From positions 7,027,001-7,091,000 of the forward strand of contig NZ_CP022221.1 of NCBI RefSeq assembly GCF_004114935.1: 64,000 nucleotides of DNA, written 5' to 3'. Shown here piece after piece: positions 1-8,824 of this stretch. Numbering within the stretch: the stretch's first letter is position 1; each line of letters begins with the position of its first letter. Origin of the DNA: Bradyrhizobium zhanjiangense. Its GTDB lineage: Bacteria; Pseudomonadota; Alphaproteobacteria; Rhizobiales; Xanthobacteraceae. The notes below the pieces were generated by a model. The model was not told the origin of the DNA. It did no database searches and was given only the letters and a program-made list of their open reading frames with translations. Made by a program: the position numbers and the translations under genes.

Positions 1-746
<746 letters not shown>

Positions 747-844
747 TTAGTTTCTCCTCCCGGAATTTTGCCTAGTGTCAGGTTCAGTCTAGCCGCAGTC
801 TCGTGCCGCGGTCACCATTTCTCTCCGGACGGGTGGAGGGCGCG

Positions 845-2464
845 TCAGTGCCCCCGCGCCGGCGCGCTCAAATCGATCCGGCGCAGCACGGCCGCGGTGG
901 GAATCATCAGCACCGCGACGATGGCGAGCGTCCAGAACACGTCGATATAGGCCAGGAAATCGACCTGCTGCTGCAAGGTCTTGCCGACCCATGCGACCGC
1001 CTGCGACGCTGCATCGCTCGCATTCGAGCCCTGGGCCTGGAAGTAGCGCGTCATCGCGTCGATGGTCTGCTGGTAGCCGAGATCCGAGGGCGCAGCGTGC
1101 TCGATCAGACGGCTCTGATGGAATTGCTGGCGCTGAGCCAGGAGCGTCTGCGCCAGCGCAACCCCCATCGAGCCGCCGATATTGCGCGCGACATTGATTA
1201 GGGCGGAGGCCTGGTTGGTCTTCTCGGGTGGCAAGCCGTCATAGGATGCCGTCGTCACCGGAAGGAACAGGAACGGAAGAGCGACCGCGAGATAGATTCG
1301 CGCCAGCGCGGCATAGCCGTAGGTGATCTCCCCGGTAAGCCCGGTCAGATGCCACATGGAAAGTGCGGCAGTCGCAGCGCCGAACATAATGAGATATTTG
1401 GGCTGCACGATCGTGACTAGTCGTCCCGCCACCGGCATCAACATCATCGTCACGACGCCGCTCGGCGACAGCACCAATCCTGCAAGCATGGCGGTATAGC
1501 CCAGCTCCGTCTGCAAAAGCTGCGGCAATAGCTGCGTCGTTGAGATCAGCACCGCGAATGTGCCGAGCATGACCAGGAAGCAGGACCCGAACTGGCGCCT
1601 GCCGATCAGGCGGATGTCGACGATCGGATCATCCCGCATCAACTCCCATGGGATCAATGCGAGCAGGCAGAAGGCGGCAAGAAGTGCAAAGAACAGGATC
1701 ATGTTCGATCCGAACCAATCATTGCGCTGACCTTCGTCAAGCACGAATTCGAGCGCGCCGAGCCCGATCGCGACCAGCAGGAAGCCGATGTAGTCGACGC
1801 GCAGGCCTCTGCTCAGCAGCTCCGCCCTCTCCTCTTCCGCGCCCGACGGCTCCTTGACCAGCGTGCCGACCAGGAACAGCGAGATCAGACCCATCGGCAC
1901 GTTGATCAGGAACACCCAATGCCAGGAATAGGTGTCGGTGATCCAGCCGCCGAGCGTCGGGCCGATCACTGGGGCGACCACGACGGCGACGCCATAGATG
2001 GCGAAGGCCTGGCCGCGTTTTTGCGGCGGAAACGAATCGGCAAGGATCGCCTGCTCGCTGGTGGCCATGCCGCCGCCGCCGAGGCCTTGAAGGATGCGAA
2101 ACAGCACCAGCGACTGCAAACTCCAGGCAGATCCGCACAACAGCGAGGCCACCGAGAAAGTCGCGACGCAGATCATGTAGAAGCGCTTGCGTCCCATCAC
2201 GGTCGATAGCCAACCCGAGATTGAGAGCACGACGGCATTGGCAACGAGATAGCTGGTGATGACATAGGTGCTCTCGTCGATGCCGACCGCGAGGCCGCCG
2301 GCGATGTGGCGCAATGCGACGTTGGCGATGGTGGTGTCAAGCACCTCCATGAAAGTCGCGATCGAGACCACGAAGGCAATCAGATAGGGATTGTGCCCGC
2401 CCGCCGCTGAACGCTCCGGCGACCAGCCGCCGGCGGCCGCGCGGCCTTGCGTGACGTCCGTCAT
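845..2464 (-). CDS. DHA2-family MFS drug:H+ antiporter, EmrB-like
   Basis: A 539-residue inner-membrane transporter of the 14-helix DHA2 group. The first helix region holds the signature FMEVLDTTIANVALRHIAGGL; RILQGLGGGGM is the usual helix-4/5 motif, and GPTLGGWITDTYSWHWVFLINVPMG follows typical motif C positions. Its ATG overlaps the stop of the upstream adaptor gene by 4 bases (ATGA), so the two are translationally coupled. Together they would form the inner-membrane and periplasmic parts of a tripartite efflux pump using an outer-membrane channel encoded elsewhere. Likely cargo is hydrophobic toxic compounds, but nothing in the sequence fixes it. Confidence 0.93.
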   Translation of the reverse strand: MTDVTQGRAAAGGWSPERSAAGGHNPYLIAFVVSIATFMEVLDTTIANVALRHIAGGLAVGIDESTYVITSYLVANAVVLSISGWLSTVMGRKRFYMICVATFSVASLLCGSAWSLQSLVLFRILQGLGGGGMATSEQAILADSFPPQKRGQAFAIYGVAVVVAPVIGPTLGGWITDTYSWHWVFLINVPMGLISLFLVGTLVKEPSGAEEERAELLSRGLRVDYIGFLLVAIGLGALEFVLDEGQRNDWFGSNMILFFALLAAFCLLALIPWELMRDDPIVDIRLIGRRQFGSCFLVMLGTFAVLISTTQLLPQLLQTELGYTAMLAGLVLSPSGVVTMMLMPVAGRLVTIVQPKYLIMFGAATAALSMWHLTGLTGEITYGYAALARIYLAVALPFLFLPVTTASYDGLPPEKTNQASALINVARNIGGSMGVALAQTLLAQRQQFHQSRLIEHAAPSDLGYQQTIDAMTRYFQAQGSNASDAASQAVAWVGKTLQQQVDFLAYIDVFWTLAIVAVLMIPTAAVLRRIDLSAPARGH

Positions 2465-3615
2465 CGCACCCTGGTCCAGGGCACGACCGACATGCCGGGA
2501 CCAACAGGCAGATCGGGCGGCCAGTTGTCGACCACGATCTTCACCGGCACACGCTGTACCACCTTGACGTAGTTGCCGGTGGCATTCTCCGCCGGCAGCA
2601 GGCTGAACGCGGTGCCCGAGCCCGGCTGCACCGAATCGACGTGGCCGGTCAGCTTGCGGCCGGGATAGGCATCGATGCGGATCTCCACCGGCTGACCTGG
2701 ACGCATGTCGTTGAGCTGCGTCTCCTTGTAATTGGCGACGATCCAGACCTCGTCGGGCACGAACATCATCAGGCTCTGGCCGGCGGTGACGAATGTGCCC
2801 TTGGCGCCGCTCAGCTTGACGACGCGGCCGGACTGCGCGGCAACGACGCTGGTATATTGCAGGTTCAGCTTGGCCTGATCGAGCTGCGTTTGCGATTGCT
2901 CCAGCTGCGCCTTGGCGCCTTCGAGCTGCGCTTGCAGCGATTTGATGCCGAGTTGTGCCGCCGTGACTGCGGTCCTCGCGCGCTCCGTGTTGGCTTGCTG
3001 GGCTTGAAGATCGGAACGGGTCTGCTGCTGGCGCTGCACGGTGCCGGCGCCCTTCTCGACCAGATCCTGCGCCCGCGCAAATTCTTCCTGCGAGAACTGG
3101 AGCTGGGCTTGCGCCTGCTCGAGCTGAGCCTGGGCCTGCTTGATCTGCTCCTGCTGCGAAACGATCTGCGCCTCGACATTGTCGATGTTCGCCTTGGAGA
3201 CCGCGACCTGCGCGTTGGCCTGGTCGACCGCGATCCGGTAGTCGCGCTCGTCGATCTTGGCGAGCAAATCTCCTGCATTGACGTGCTGGTTATCCGTGAC
3301 CGGAACGTCGGTCACGTAGCCACCCACCTTCGAAGCCACGGAAAAGCTGCGCGCGGCGACGAAAGCGTCGTCGGTGGATTCGTAATGGCGGATCTCAAGC
3401 CAATAAAGCAGACCGCCGACGAGCGCCGCGATCAGCACAATGGCGCCGGCAGTTGTGAGCAGCCAATGCTCGCGAAGCCGCGCGCGCAACGGCGGCGCCG
3501 GCTTGTCCGGCTGGTCTTTGACGTCGCGGGCTTGATCAGGATTCGTGGTCGGAGCTTCCTTCGCCCTCTGCGGCTGCTCCGCGGACGGCCCACGCTCCCG
3601 GGTTTGAGCATCCAC
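2461..3615 (-). CDS. HlyD-family periplasmic adaptor of efflux pump, EmrA-like
   Basis: About 384 residues: a proline-rich cytoplasmic tail, one membrane helix (LTTAGAIVLIAALVGGLLYW), a biotinyl-lipoyl half-motif, a long Q/A/E-rich coiled-coil hairpin, a second lipoyl half (GRVVKLSGAKGTFVTAGQ) and beta-barrel domain. It links the EmrB-like permease to an outer-membrane channel. The start is uncertain: GTG at 3615 has AAAGG 8 bases upstream, while an in-frame GTG at 3624 lies directly on that Shine-Dalgarno and adds three residues. No regulator gene is adjacent; the upstream 190 bases show nothing recognisable. Confidence 0.9.
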   Translation of the reverse strand: MDAQTRERGPSAEQPQRAKEAPTTNPDQARDVKDQPDKPAPPLRARLREHWLLTTAGAIVLIAALVGGLLYWLEIRHYESTDDAFVAARSFSVASKVGGYVTDVPVTDNQHVNAGDLLAKIDERDYRIAVDQANAQVAVSKANIDNVEAQIVSQQEQIKQAQAQLEQAQAQLQFSQEEFARAQDLVEKGAGTVQRQQQTRSDLQAQQANTERARTAVTAAQLGIKSLQAQLEGAKAQLEQSQTQLDQAKLNLQYTSVVAAQSGRVVKLSGAKGTFVTAGQSLMMFVPDEVWIVANYKETQLNDMRPGQPVEIRIDAYPGRKLTGHVDSVQPGSGTAFSLLPAENATGNYVKVVQRVPVKIVVDNWPPDLPVGPGMSVVPWTRVR

Positions 3616-3806
3616 GCTGAACACCTTTTCTCGGGACTACCGGCCGCGAGCCGATTGAGCCGACTCGCGCGCCGGGAGCCCAACCACAGCGCAGAAGCAT
3701 GGTTCCGTCTTGCTGGAACGCCGCTGCCATTCGTGAACACGGTGCTGCAAAAAAGCGCGGCGCCGGCGTGCCACGCTTCGATGGTCTTACGGGAAAATGC
3801 GCACCA

Positions 3807-3980
3807 CTAGTGCGTCTTGGTCTCGTGCCACTTCTCGAGATCGGGCTTTACTTCTTTGTTCGAGACCTGTTCTTTCTCCGGATTGCCCTTCCAGGGCTTG
3901 TCCGTCTGTCTGTGCGAGCCCCAGTCGTTCCGATCCCGGGGATCGTCGGTGGGCCGTTCCTTGCTCATCGCATCGCTCAT
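3807..3980 (-). CDS. Small hydrophilic protein, 57 aa, unknown function
   Basis: A short frame beginning MSDAMSKERPTDDPRDR and ending DLEKWHETKTH. AAAGGACG sits 6-8 bases before the ATG at 3980. It is strongly charged, with no cysteine and no hydrophobic stretch, so probably cytosolic and perhaps unstructured. It lies 15 bases downstream of the PRC-barrel gene on the same strand and is likely cotranscribed with it. Small proteins of this composition are common in rhizobial stress clusters; no function can be assigned. Confidence 0.6.
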   Translation of the reverse strand: MSDAMSKERPTDDPRDRNDWGSHRQTDKPWKGNPEKEQVSNKEVKPDLEKWHETKTH

Positions 3981-3995
3981 CGCATCGTCCTTTTG

Positions 3996-4370
3996 CTACA
4001 CGAAGGGGACGCCGTAATAGGCATTGATACCGCGTACAGCAGCGTCATCACTCCAGTTCCACTCGGTCTTTTCGCCGTATTTTGGAGCGCTTTCCAGATC
4101 CTTCGCGGTAATTGCGGTAACATAGCCGCCAAGCTCGGTGTCGTATTTCAGCGACTGCCAGGGCAATGGGTAGTGATCATTGCCGAGGCCGAGAAATCCG
4201 CCGAAGCCAAGCACTGCGTAAGAGACCTTGCCAGTGATCTTGTCGATCATCACGCGTTCGATTGAACCGATCCTGTTTCGATCGGCCCCGTAGACCGATG
4301 TTCCCTCGACCTTGTCGCTCCCGATCAGGCGGCCCATCTCGTTCCGGTCCAGTTCGCCCTGATTCAGCAT
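3996..4370 (-). CDS. PRC-barrel domain protein
   Basis: 124 residues from ATG 4370 (GGAG 9 bases upstream); an in-frame ATG at 4391 would add seven residues but lacks a ribosome site. The PRC-barrel core is visible: LIGSDKVEGTSVYGADRNRIGSIERVMIDKITGKVSYAVLGFGGFLGLG, followed by PLPWQSLKYD. The C-terminus (AAVRGINAYYGVPFV) is the tail usual in rhizobial stress-associated PRC-barrel proteins. Such stand-alone PRC-barrel proteins are thought to be soluble or peripheral proteins with unclear roles. It faces away from the TPP-enzyme remnant, with about 80 bases between. Confidence 0.87.
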   Translation of the reverse strand: MLNQGELDRNEMGRLIGSDKVEGTSVYGADRNRIGSIERVMIDKITGKVSYAVLGFGGFLGLGNDHYPLPWQSLKYDTELGGYVTAITAKDLESAPKYGEKTEWNWSDDAAVRGINAYYGVPFV

Positions 4371-4449
4371 CGTAATTCTCCACTCAGCCATTTGTGAATC
4401 AACCGCGAGGGGTCAGCGATCGTTCCGGCGCGTGTTCCGCAAGCGCCAG

Positions 4450-4474
4450 GGAACATCGCCGTAGACAACAGGTT
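4450..4474 (+). promoter_or_regulatory. Possible EcfG-type stress promoter (GGAAC-N16-GGTT)
   Basis: GGAAC at 4450-4454 and GGTT at 4471-4474 with a 16-base spacer, 40 bases before the ATG at 4514. The rhizobial EcfG consensus is GGAAC-N16/17-CGTT, so one base of the -10 part differs. Motif reading only. Confidence 0.4.
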
Positions 4475-4513
4475 CTGAGGCTAACTGGGTTCGAACCTGG
4501 AGAGCCACGCGCA

Positions 4514-4852
4514 ATGTCTCAGACCGTCTCCGACTTCATCGTTCGGCGCCTGCATCAATGGGGCGTGCGCCACATCTTCGGTTATCCCGGAGACGGCATC
4601 AACGGCCTGTTCGGCGCGATGAGCCGGGCCGAAGGCAAGATGAATTTCGTGCAGGCGCGGCTGGCGAGCGATATGCCTGTCGTGCTGGAAGTGAAAACCG
4701 ATCCCGAGGTGCCGCCGCTGCCGCCGCACATCACCTTGCAGCAGGCGAAGAACTTCTCGCTCGCTCTGATGAAGGGCGATCCGAACGAGAGCGGGATGAT
4801 CAAGGGAGCTGCGCGGCAGGTGCTCGAATCGATTCTGCCCGGAAAGCAATGA
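4514..4852 (+). pseudogene. TPP-dependent pyruvate oxidase/acetolactate synthase-like gene, internally deleted
   Basis: The frame encodes only 112 residues. Residues 1-48 match the start of a ThDP enzyme (VSDFIVRRLHQWGVRHIFGYPGDGINGLFGAM), and residues 51-112 match the extreme C-terminus of the same family (PVVLEVKTDPEVPPLPPHITLQQAK ... QVLESILPGKQ). The family is about 600 residues long, so roughly 480 codons are missing between them, and the reading frame is kept across the junction near 4660. The catalytic glutamate, the ThDP/Mg motif and the whole middle domain are gone, so it cannot be an active enzyme. A short protein may still be made. An in-frame upstream extension from 4394 exists but lacks family similarity. 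Confidence 0.82.
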
Positions 4853-4860
4853 GGTGAACC

Positions 4861-5088
4861 ATGAGTGACTTCCGCGACATCCAGCACGGCGTCAACGACC
4901 CCGTCGACGGCGTCGACGTGAAGTGGCGTTTCAACGACAACCGGACGCCGCATGAGCGGGCACAGCGTCATGCCGACGTGCGTGCCGACGCCACCGCCGC
5001 ACCGGCCGAGGCGTTTCTGCCCGAGCGGCTTCGACGCAAGCCGACCGATCCCATCAATCCGCGCACGGGGCGCAATCCCACGGACTAG
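4861..5088 (+). CDS. Hypothetical protein, 75 aa
   Basis: Starts MSDFRDIQHGVNDPVDGVDV; GAGGTG lies just upstream. It is polar, rich in Arg, Asp and Pro, without membrane segment or cysteine, and ends with a repeated-looking PTDPINPRTGRNPTD tail. It follows the TPP-enzyme remnant by 8 bases and was probably the second gene of that operon. No family recognised. Confidence 0.65.
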   Translation: MSDFRDIQHGVNDPVDGVDVKWRFNDNRTPHERAQRHADVRADATAAPAEAFLPERLRRKPTDPINPRTGRNPTD

Positions 5089-5095
5089 TCCGCTA

Positions 5096-5120
5096 GGAAC
5101 CTCGGCCCTTGCGGCGTGTT
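5096..5120 (+). promoter_or_regulatory. Possible EcfG-type stress promoter (GGAAC-N16-TGTT)
   Basis: GGAAC at 5096-5100, TGTT at 5117-5120, spacer 16, about 57 bases upstream of the DUF4142 start. It differs from the EcfG -10 consensus CGTT at the first base. Motif reading only. Confidence 0.4.
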
Positions 5121-5176
5121 GATCGGCGCAACATGGCGCGGCAAGTGGCTGCGCAACCAATTAGAGGGATCGGACC

Positions 5177-5728
5177 ATGAAACGAACCATTGCCGCCGTT
5201 GCTTGCGTGCTTCTTGCAGGCCCCGCATTGGCCCAATCGCTGGGCGAGAAGACCGGCGTCAATTCGGCGCTCGGCGTCGCGCCGACGACCGCCGACTTCG
5301 TCAAGGAGGTCGCCATCAGCGACATGTTCGAGATCGAGTCGAGCAAGCTCGCCGAGCAGAAGGGCAATGCGCAGGAGAAATCCTTCGCCCAGCAGATGGT
5401 GACCGATCACACCAAGACCAGCGGCGAGCTGAAGGGACTGGTTGGCAACGGCAAGGTCCAGGCGACGCTGCCGACGGCGCTCGACAGCTCGCACCAAAGC
5501 AAGCTCGACAAGCTCAAGAGCGCAACCGGTAAGGACTTCAGCTCGGACTACAATTCCTACCAGGTCAGCGCCCATCAGGACGCCGTCTCCCTGTTCGACC
5601 GCTATGCCAAGGGCGGCGATAATGCCGCACTGAAGGATTGGGCCGGCAAGACGCTGCCGGCGCTCAAGCACCATCTCGACATGGCCAAGGAGCTCGGTAA
5701 GGCGCCGAGCGTCGGTCAGTCCAAGTAG
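5177..5728 (+). CDS. DUF4142 secreted protein
   Basis: 183 residues. A clear Sec signal peptide (MKRTIAAVACVLLAGPALAQ) is followed by a ferritin-like four-helix DUF4142 domain: TADFVKEVAISDMFEIESSKLAEQK, QQMVTDHTKTSGELKGL, YQVSAHQDAVSLFDRYAKGGDN, and LPALKHHLDMAKEL near the end. The paired acidic and histidine residues of the helices look like the metal-ligand pattern of ferritin-like folds, but metal binding is unproven. AGAGGGATCGGACC precedes the ATG. Such proteins are periplasmic and often stress-induced; a GGAAC-N16-TGTT motif sits upstream. A diverged relative appears at 10032. Confidence 0.88.
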   Translation: MKRTIAAVACVLLAGPALAQSLGEKTGVNSALGVAPTTADFVKEVAISDMFEIESSKLAEQKGNAQEKSFAQQMVTDHTKTSGELKGLVGNGKVQATLPTALDSSHQSKLDKLKSATGKDFSSDYNSYQVSAHQDAVSLFDRYAKGGDNAALKDWAGKTLPALKHHLDMAKELGKAPSVGQSK

Positions 5729-5738
5729 GACTCGGCCG

Positions 5739-5761
5739 GGGACGCCGACTCTGCCGGCGTC
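5739..5761 (+). terminator. Stem-loop, possible terminator of the DUF4142 gene
   Basis: GGACGCCG (5739-5746) pairs with CGGCGTCC (5754-5761) around a 7-base loop, 11 bases after the stop. There is no U-tract, so termination strength is doubtful. Confidence 0.4.
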
Positions 5762-5823
5762 CTCCTCGTCTCAGCAACGATGCCCTTCTCCGCACGTTGG
5801 ATCACAGAATCGCGGAGATCCTC

Positions 5824-5933
5824 ATGGCGCAGCAAGACAAGACCTCGATATCCCGCCGGCACGTCGTCCACGCCGCGAGCCAACGTTCGCGGCGGCTTCG
5901 CTGGCCGCCTCGACGGCTAAAGGAGATACGTCC
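5824..5933 (+). pseudogene. Frameshifted Tat-type leader in front of the SDR gene
   Basis: From ATG 5824 the frame reads MAQQDKTSISRRHVVHAAS, a twin-arginine start (SRRHVV). Switching frame near 5885 gives FAAASLAASTAKGDTS, a Tat-like hydrophobic stretch that runs directly into the MAEHD start of the SDR at 5934. The two frames differ by 2 (one base lost or two gained). The simplest reading is that the SDR once had, or relatives have, a Tat leader that is out of frame here. Confidence 0.5.
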
Positions 5934-6824
5934 ATGGCTGAGCACGACCTGATCAATCCCGTCAGCCGCTATCCGAAGCCGCCGTTCAAGAAGCAGGCGC
6001 AGCCCTGGCCGGGCCTTGCCGGCAAGATGGAGCCGCGGCCGGATCATGGCGAGACCAGCTACAAGGGCTCCGGCCGGCTCGCCAACCGCAAGGCATTGAT
6101 CACCGGTGGCGATTCCGGCATGGGCCGCGCCGCCGCGATCGCCTATGCGCGCGAAGGCGCCGATGTCGCCATCAACTATCTGCCGGCGGAAGAGCCCGAT
6201 GCGCAGGAAGTGATCGCGCTGATCAGGAAGGAAGGACGCACCGGGCTCGCGATCCCCGGCGATCTCAACGACGAGGCCTTCTGCAAGCAGCTGGTCGAGC
6301 AGGCCGTGCAAGGCCTCGGCGGGCTCGACATCATCGTCAACAACGCAGCGCGGCAGCAGACGCGCGCCTCCATCCTCGACGTCTCGTCGGAGGATTTCGA
6401 CGCCACCATGAAGACGAACGTCTACGCGCCGTTCTGGATCATCAAGGCAGCGCTGCCGCATCTCAAGCCGGGCTCCTGCATCATCGGCACGACCTCCGAG
6501 CAGGCTTACGATCCCTCGCCGGATCTCTATGATTATGCGCAGACCAAGGCGGCGACGATGAACTATGTGAAGTCACTGGCCAAGCAGCTCGCCTCCAAGG
6601 GCATCCGCGTCAATGGCGTCGCGCCCGGACCGATTTGGACGCCGCTCCAGGTCTCCGGCGGCGCCACGATGGAGAAGCTGGAAAAGTTCGGCGGCATGAC
6701 ACCGCTCGGTCGTCCCGGCCAGCCGGTCGAATTGGCCTCGATCTACGTGCAGCTTGCCGCGGCTGACGCAAGCTATGCAACCGGGCAAGTGTATGGCTCC
6801 GCCGGCGGAGCCGGACAGCCATAG
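5934..6824 (+). CDS. Short-chain dehydrogenase/reductase, YghA/Gsp39-like
   Basis: 296 residues. The N-terminal extension (NPVSRYPKPPFKKQAQPWPGLAGKM ... YKGSGRLANRKALITGG) is typical of the YghA/general stress protein 39 subgroup. The cofactor motif is TGGDSGMGRA, then NNAA at the end of beta 4, and the catalytic Ser/Tyr/Lys appear as GTTSEQ and YDYAQTK. The tail VAPGPIWTPLQVSGG ... GQPVELASIYVQLAA is also subgroup-specific. Likely an NAD(P)-dependent reductase of a carbonyl compound in the cytosol; substrate unknown. AAGGAGATACGTCC gives the start at 5934. See the frameshifted leader upstream. Confidence 0.93.
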   Translation: MAEHDLINPVSRYPKPPFKKQAQPWPGLAGKMEPRPDHGETSYKGSGRLANRKALITGGDSGMGRAAAIAYAREGADVAINYLPAEEPDAQEVIALIRKEGRTGLAIPGDLNDEAFCKQLVEQAVQGLGGLDIIVNNAARQQTRASILDVSSEDFDATMKTNVYAPFWIIKAALPHLKPGSCIIGTTSEQAYDPSPDLYDYAQTKAATMNYVKSLAKQLASKGIRVNGVAPGPIWTPLQVSGGATMEKLEKFGGMTPLGRPGQPVELASIYVQLAAADASYATGQVYGSAGGAGQP

Positions 6825-6863
6825 TCGCGGCGCGGCGGGCTGATACCACGCGATTGAAACTGA

Positions 6864-6888
6864 GGAACTCTTCTTTGTCTCTGAGTTT
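6864..6888 (+). promoter_or_regulatory. Possible EcfG-type stress promoter (GGAAC-N16-GTTT)
   Basis: GGAAC at 6864-6868 and GTTT at 6885-6888, 16-base T-rich spacer, about 40 bases before the PAP2 gene start. Motif reading only; the -10 part matches the consensus shifted by one base. Confidence 0.4.
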
Positions 6889-6926
6889 TACAAAACTGAC
6901 ATGGAGGACTTCTCGCCGGCGGACCG

Positions 6927-7514
6927 ATGGCGCTCGTAGCAATCAAACCCACCCGGATCGACGCGGCGATCGCGAACGAGATCGCGCACAACACCACTTC
7001 GGGACTCGAGCATGTCGCCCAGACATTGACCTGGGGTGCCGACGAGCATGTGCTCGTCGCGCTCGCCACGGCGGGATGGCTCTACACCCGGCTACAGCAA
7101 CCGCAGAAGAGTCGCATCGCCGATCACTTGCTGATGGTATCGCTGGCGACGGCCGTGCTGCCGCATGCTCTGAAATCCTTGTTTGATCAGACGAGGCCGG
7201 ACCGTCTGACGGTTAGCGGCCACCGGCGCGGGATTCCCTATTCGGGGCGCCCGCGCGATGCATTTCCCTCAGGTCACGCCGTGCACATGGGCGCCCTCGC
7301 CTCGGCCGCCGGCCTGTTGCCGCCGGTCCCGCGCCGCTTGGTACGCTGCCTTGCCGTGGCCTTGTCGTTGACGCGCGTCGTGGTGCTTGCACATTGGGCC
7401 AGCGACGTGGTGGCAGGCTTCACTCTTGGCGTCGTCGTCGAGCGATTATTCAGGCCGTTCACACTGGCAAAGTCACGGCAGCAGCGGCCTCCAGCCTCGC
7501 GGGGATGGCCATGA
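6927..7514 (+). CDS. PAP2-family phosphatase, membrane protein
   Basis: 195 residues with the three phosphatase signatures of the PAP2 family: KSLFDQTRPDR, FPSGHAVHMG and TRVVVLAHWASDV. Several hydrophobic helices surround them, so it is an integral membrane enzyme with an outward-facing active site, likely acting on a lipid phosphate or pyrophosphate. The stop overlaps the start of the next gene (ATGA at 7511-7514), giving an operon of PAP2 phosphatase and two DUF3147 proteins. The ribosome site is weak. Confidence 0.9.
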   Translation: MALVAIKPTRIDAAIANEIAHNTTSGLEHVAQTLTWGADEHVLVALATAGWLYTRLQQPQKSRIADHLLMVSLATAVLPHALKSLFDQTRPDRLTVSGHRRGIPYSGRPRDAFPSGHAVHMGALASAAGLLPPVPRRLVRCLAVALSLTRVVVLAHWASDVVAGFTLGVVVERLFRPFTLAKSRQQRPPASRGWP

Positions 7515-7858
7515 CGGAATATCTCGTGCGCTTCGTCGCCGGCGGCCTGATCGTTTCCGCGTTCGCGATCGTCGGCGACATGCTGCGGCCGAAGAGCTTT
7601 GCCGGGCTTCTCGGTGCGGCGCCGTCGGTCGCACTCGCCACGCTTGGCATCGCCGTCGTTCAGCACGGCCCGCAATATGCCGCGGCCGACAGCTGGACAA
7701 TGATCTACGGCGCGGTCGCCCTCGGCTGCTACAGCCTCGCCGTCTGCCACCTCCTGATGAGATTTCGTCTCGCCACGCTGCCGGCCACCATTCTCGCATT
7801 TGCGGTTTGGCTCGTGGTCGCCTTCGGCTTGCTTGCCGGGTTCGGAGGCGCCGCCTGA
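7511..7858 (+). CDS. DUF3147-family membrane protein, first copy
   Basis: 115 residues, four hydrophobic segments. MTEYLVRFVAGGLIVSAFAIVGDMLRPKSFAGLLGAAPSVALATLGI has the DUF3147-type GD-RPKSFAGLFGAAPSVAL pattern. The ATG at 7511 overlaps the PAP2 stop; another in-frame ATG at 7505 is possible. Its stop overlaps the ATG of the next gene by one base. Unknown function, probably a small inner-membrane protein working with its neighbour. Confidence 0.8.
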   Translation: MTEYLVRFVAGGLIVSAFAIVGDMLRPKSFAGLLGAAPSVALATLGIAVVQHGPQYAAADSWTMIYGAVALGCYSLAVCHLLMRFRLATLPATILAFAVWLVVAFGLLAGFGGAA

Positions 7859-8343
7859 TGCTGGTCAAGCTGTCATCATCCGCGCTGAAGCAGACGCATT
7901 GGTATGAGTACGCGGCGCGTTTCGTGCTGGGCGGCCTCGCGACGGTAGCGGCAGGCCTGATCGGCAGCCATTTTGGCGTTGCCATCGGCGGTCTCTTTCT
8001 CGCGCTTCCCGCCATCCTCTGCGCCAGCGCGACGTTGATCGAGCGCCATGAACGCCGCGCCAAGGAAAAAGCCGGCCTCAGCGGGCGAAGACGCGGGCAG
8101 CAGGCTGCAGCGTTGGACGCGGCGGGCGCCGGCCTCGGAAGTATTGGCCTCGCAGCGTTCGCAGCGGTCTTCTACGTCGTGGTGTCGGCGAGCATCACCG
8201 GGGCATTCGCCGCCGCCGTTCTGGCTTGGGCCATGGTGTCCGTGTCGGCATGGTGGCTGAGGCGGAAGCTTCGCGTCACCTCGGGCCGCCGGCAGCCCGA
8301 ACGCGGGGCGCGATCAGCGAGGGGTTGGAGTTTCTTGCCGTAG
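7858..8343 (+). CDS. DUF3147-family membrane protein, second copy
   Basis: 161 residues. YAARFVLGGLATVAAGLIGSHFGVAIGGLFLALPAILCASATLIERHE is the second DUF3147 form, followed by an Arg-rich loop and two further helices (LGSIGLAAFAAVFYVVV, ITGAFAAAVLAWAMVSVSAWW). ATG 7858 shares its A with the previous TGA. It ends 30 bases inside the convergent small gene at 8314. Function unknown; the pair may form a heteromeric membrane unit. Confidence 0.78.
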   Translation: MLVKLSSSALKQTHWYEYAARFVLGGLATVAAGLIGSHFGVAIGGLFLALPAILCASATLIERHERRAKEKAGLSGRRRGQQAAALDAAGAGLGSIGLAAFAAVFYVVVSASITGAFAAAVLAWAMVSVSAWWLRRKLRVTSGRRQPERGARSARGWSFLP

Positions 8344-8508
8344 CATCAGGAAATCGTACATCTCGGCGGCAGTCTGGAGCTGTTCGAGACGCGCAACAAC
8401 GCAATCGCGTTGCCGCCCGTCCGGTAGCTTCGCCATCTCGTGCTCGAGCCGCAGCCTCTGCGCCTCGAGCCGTTGCTCAAATGTGTGTGGTTCAGAACGT
8501 CTTCGCAT
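8314..8508 (-). CDS. Small helical protein, 64 aa
   Basis: MRRRSEPHTFEQRLEAQRLRLEHEMAKLPDGRQRDCVVARLEQLQTAAEMYDF is a heptad-like, strongly charged helical sequence typical of short rhizobial proteins whose end carries a MYDFL-type motif. It overlaps the upstream small gene by 17 bases and converges on the DUF3147 gene. No function assigned. Confidence 0.7.
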   Translation of the reverse strand: MRRRSEPHTFEQRLEAQRLRLEHEMAKLPDGRQRDCVVARLEQLQTAAEMYDFLMLRQETPTPR

Positions 8509-8650
8509 TTTCCGTCCTCGGTGGCTGCAGGCCCGGGCTGTTCGCCCAGCGCTCCACCTCCTCGATCACCTTCTGATGGCTGGGGCGCACGGGCTTCGAT
8601 GCTTCTGCCTCTTCGGAAAGCTTGCGGGGCAACCTGACGTCGTCTGTCAT
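8492..8650 (-). CDS. Small protein, 52 aa, unknown
   Basis: MTDDVRLPRKLSEEAEASKPVRPSHQKVIEEVERWANSPGLQPP and a short tail. GGGAGAGAGGCG precedes the ATG at 8650. The stop lies inside the next gene, suggesting coupled translation. Acidic and helical; no family recognised. Confidence 0.6.
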   Translation of the reverse strand: MTDDVRLPRKLSEEAEASKPVRPSHQKVIEEVERWANSPGLQPPRTENAKTF

Positions 8651-8824
8651 CGCCTCTCTCCCTTCGCAGGGGAAATGCGCCAGCGCACGACTGGTTTCAA
8701 TATTAACTTATTGATTTTATTTGCTATTCTTGCTCAGTTGGTGATTATTTCGATTCTTGTGGAACTCCCGCCAAATTCGTCGATTGAGTAAAATACTCAA
8801 CTTGCTCAATTTGCGTGTTCGACC

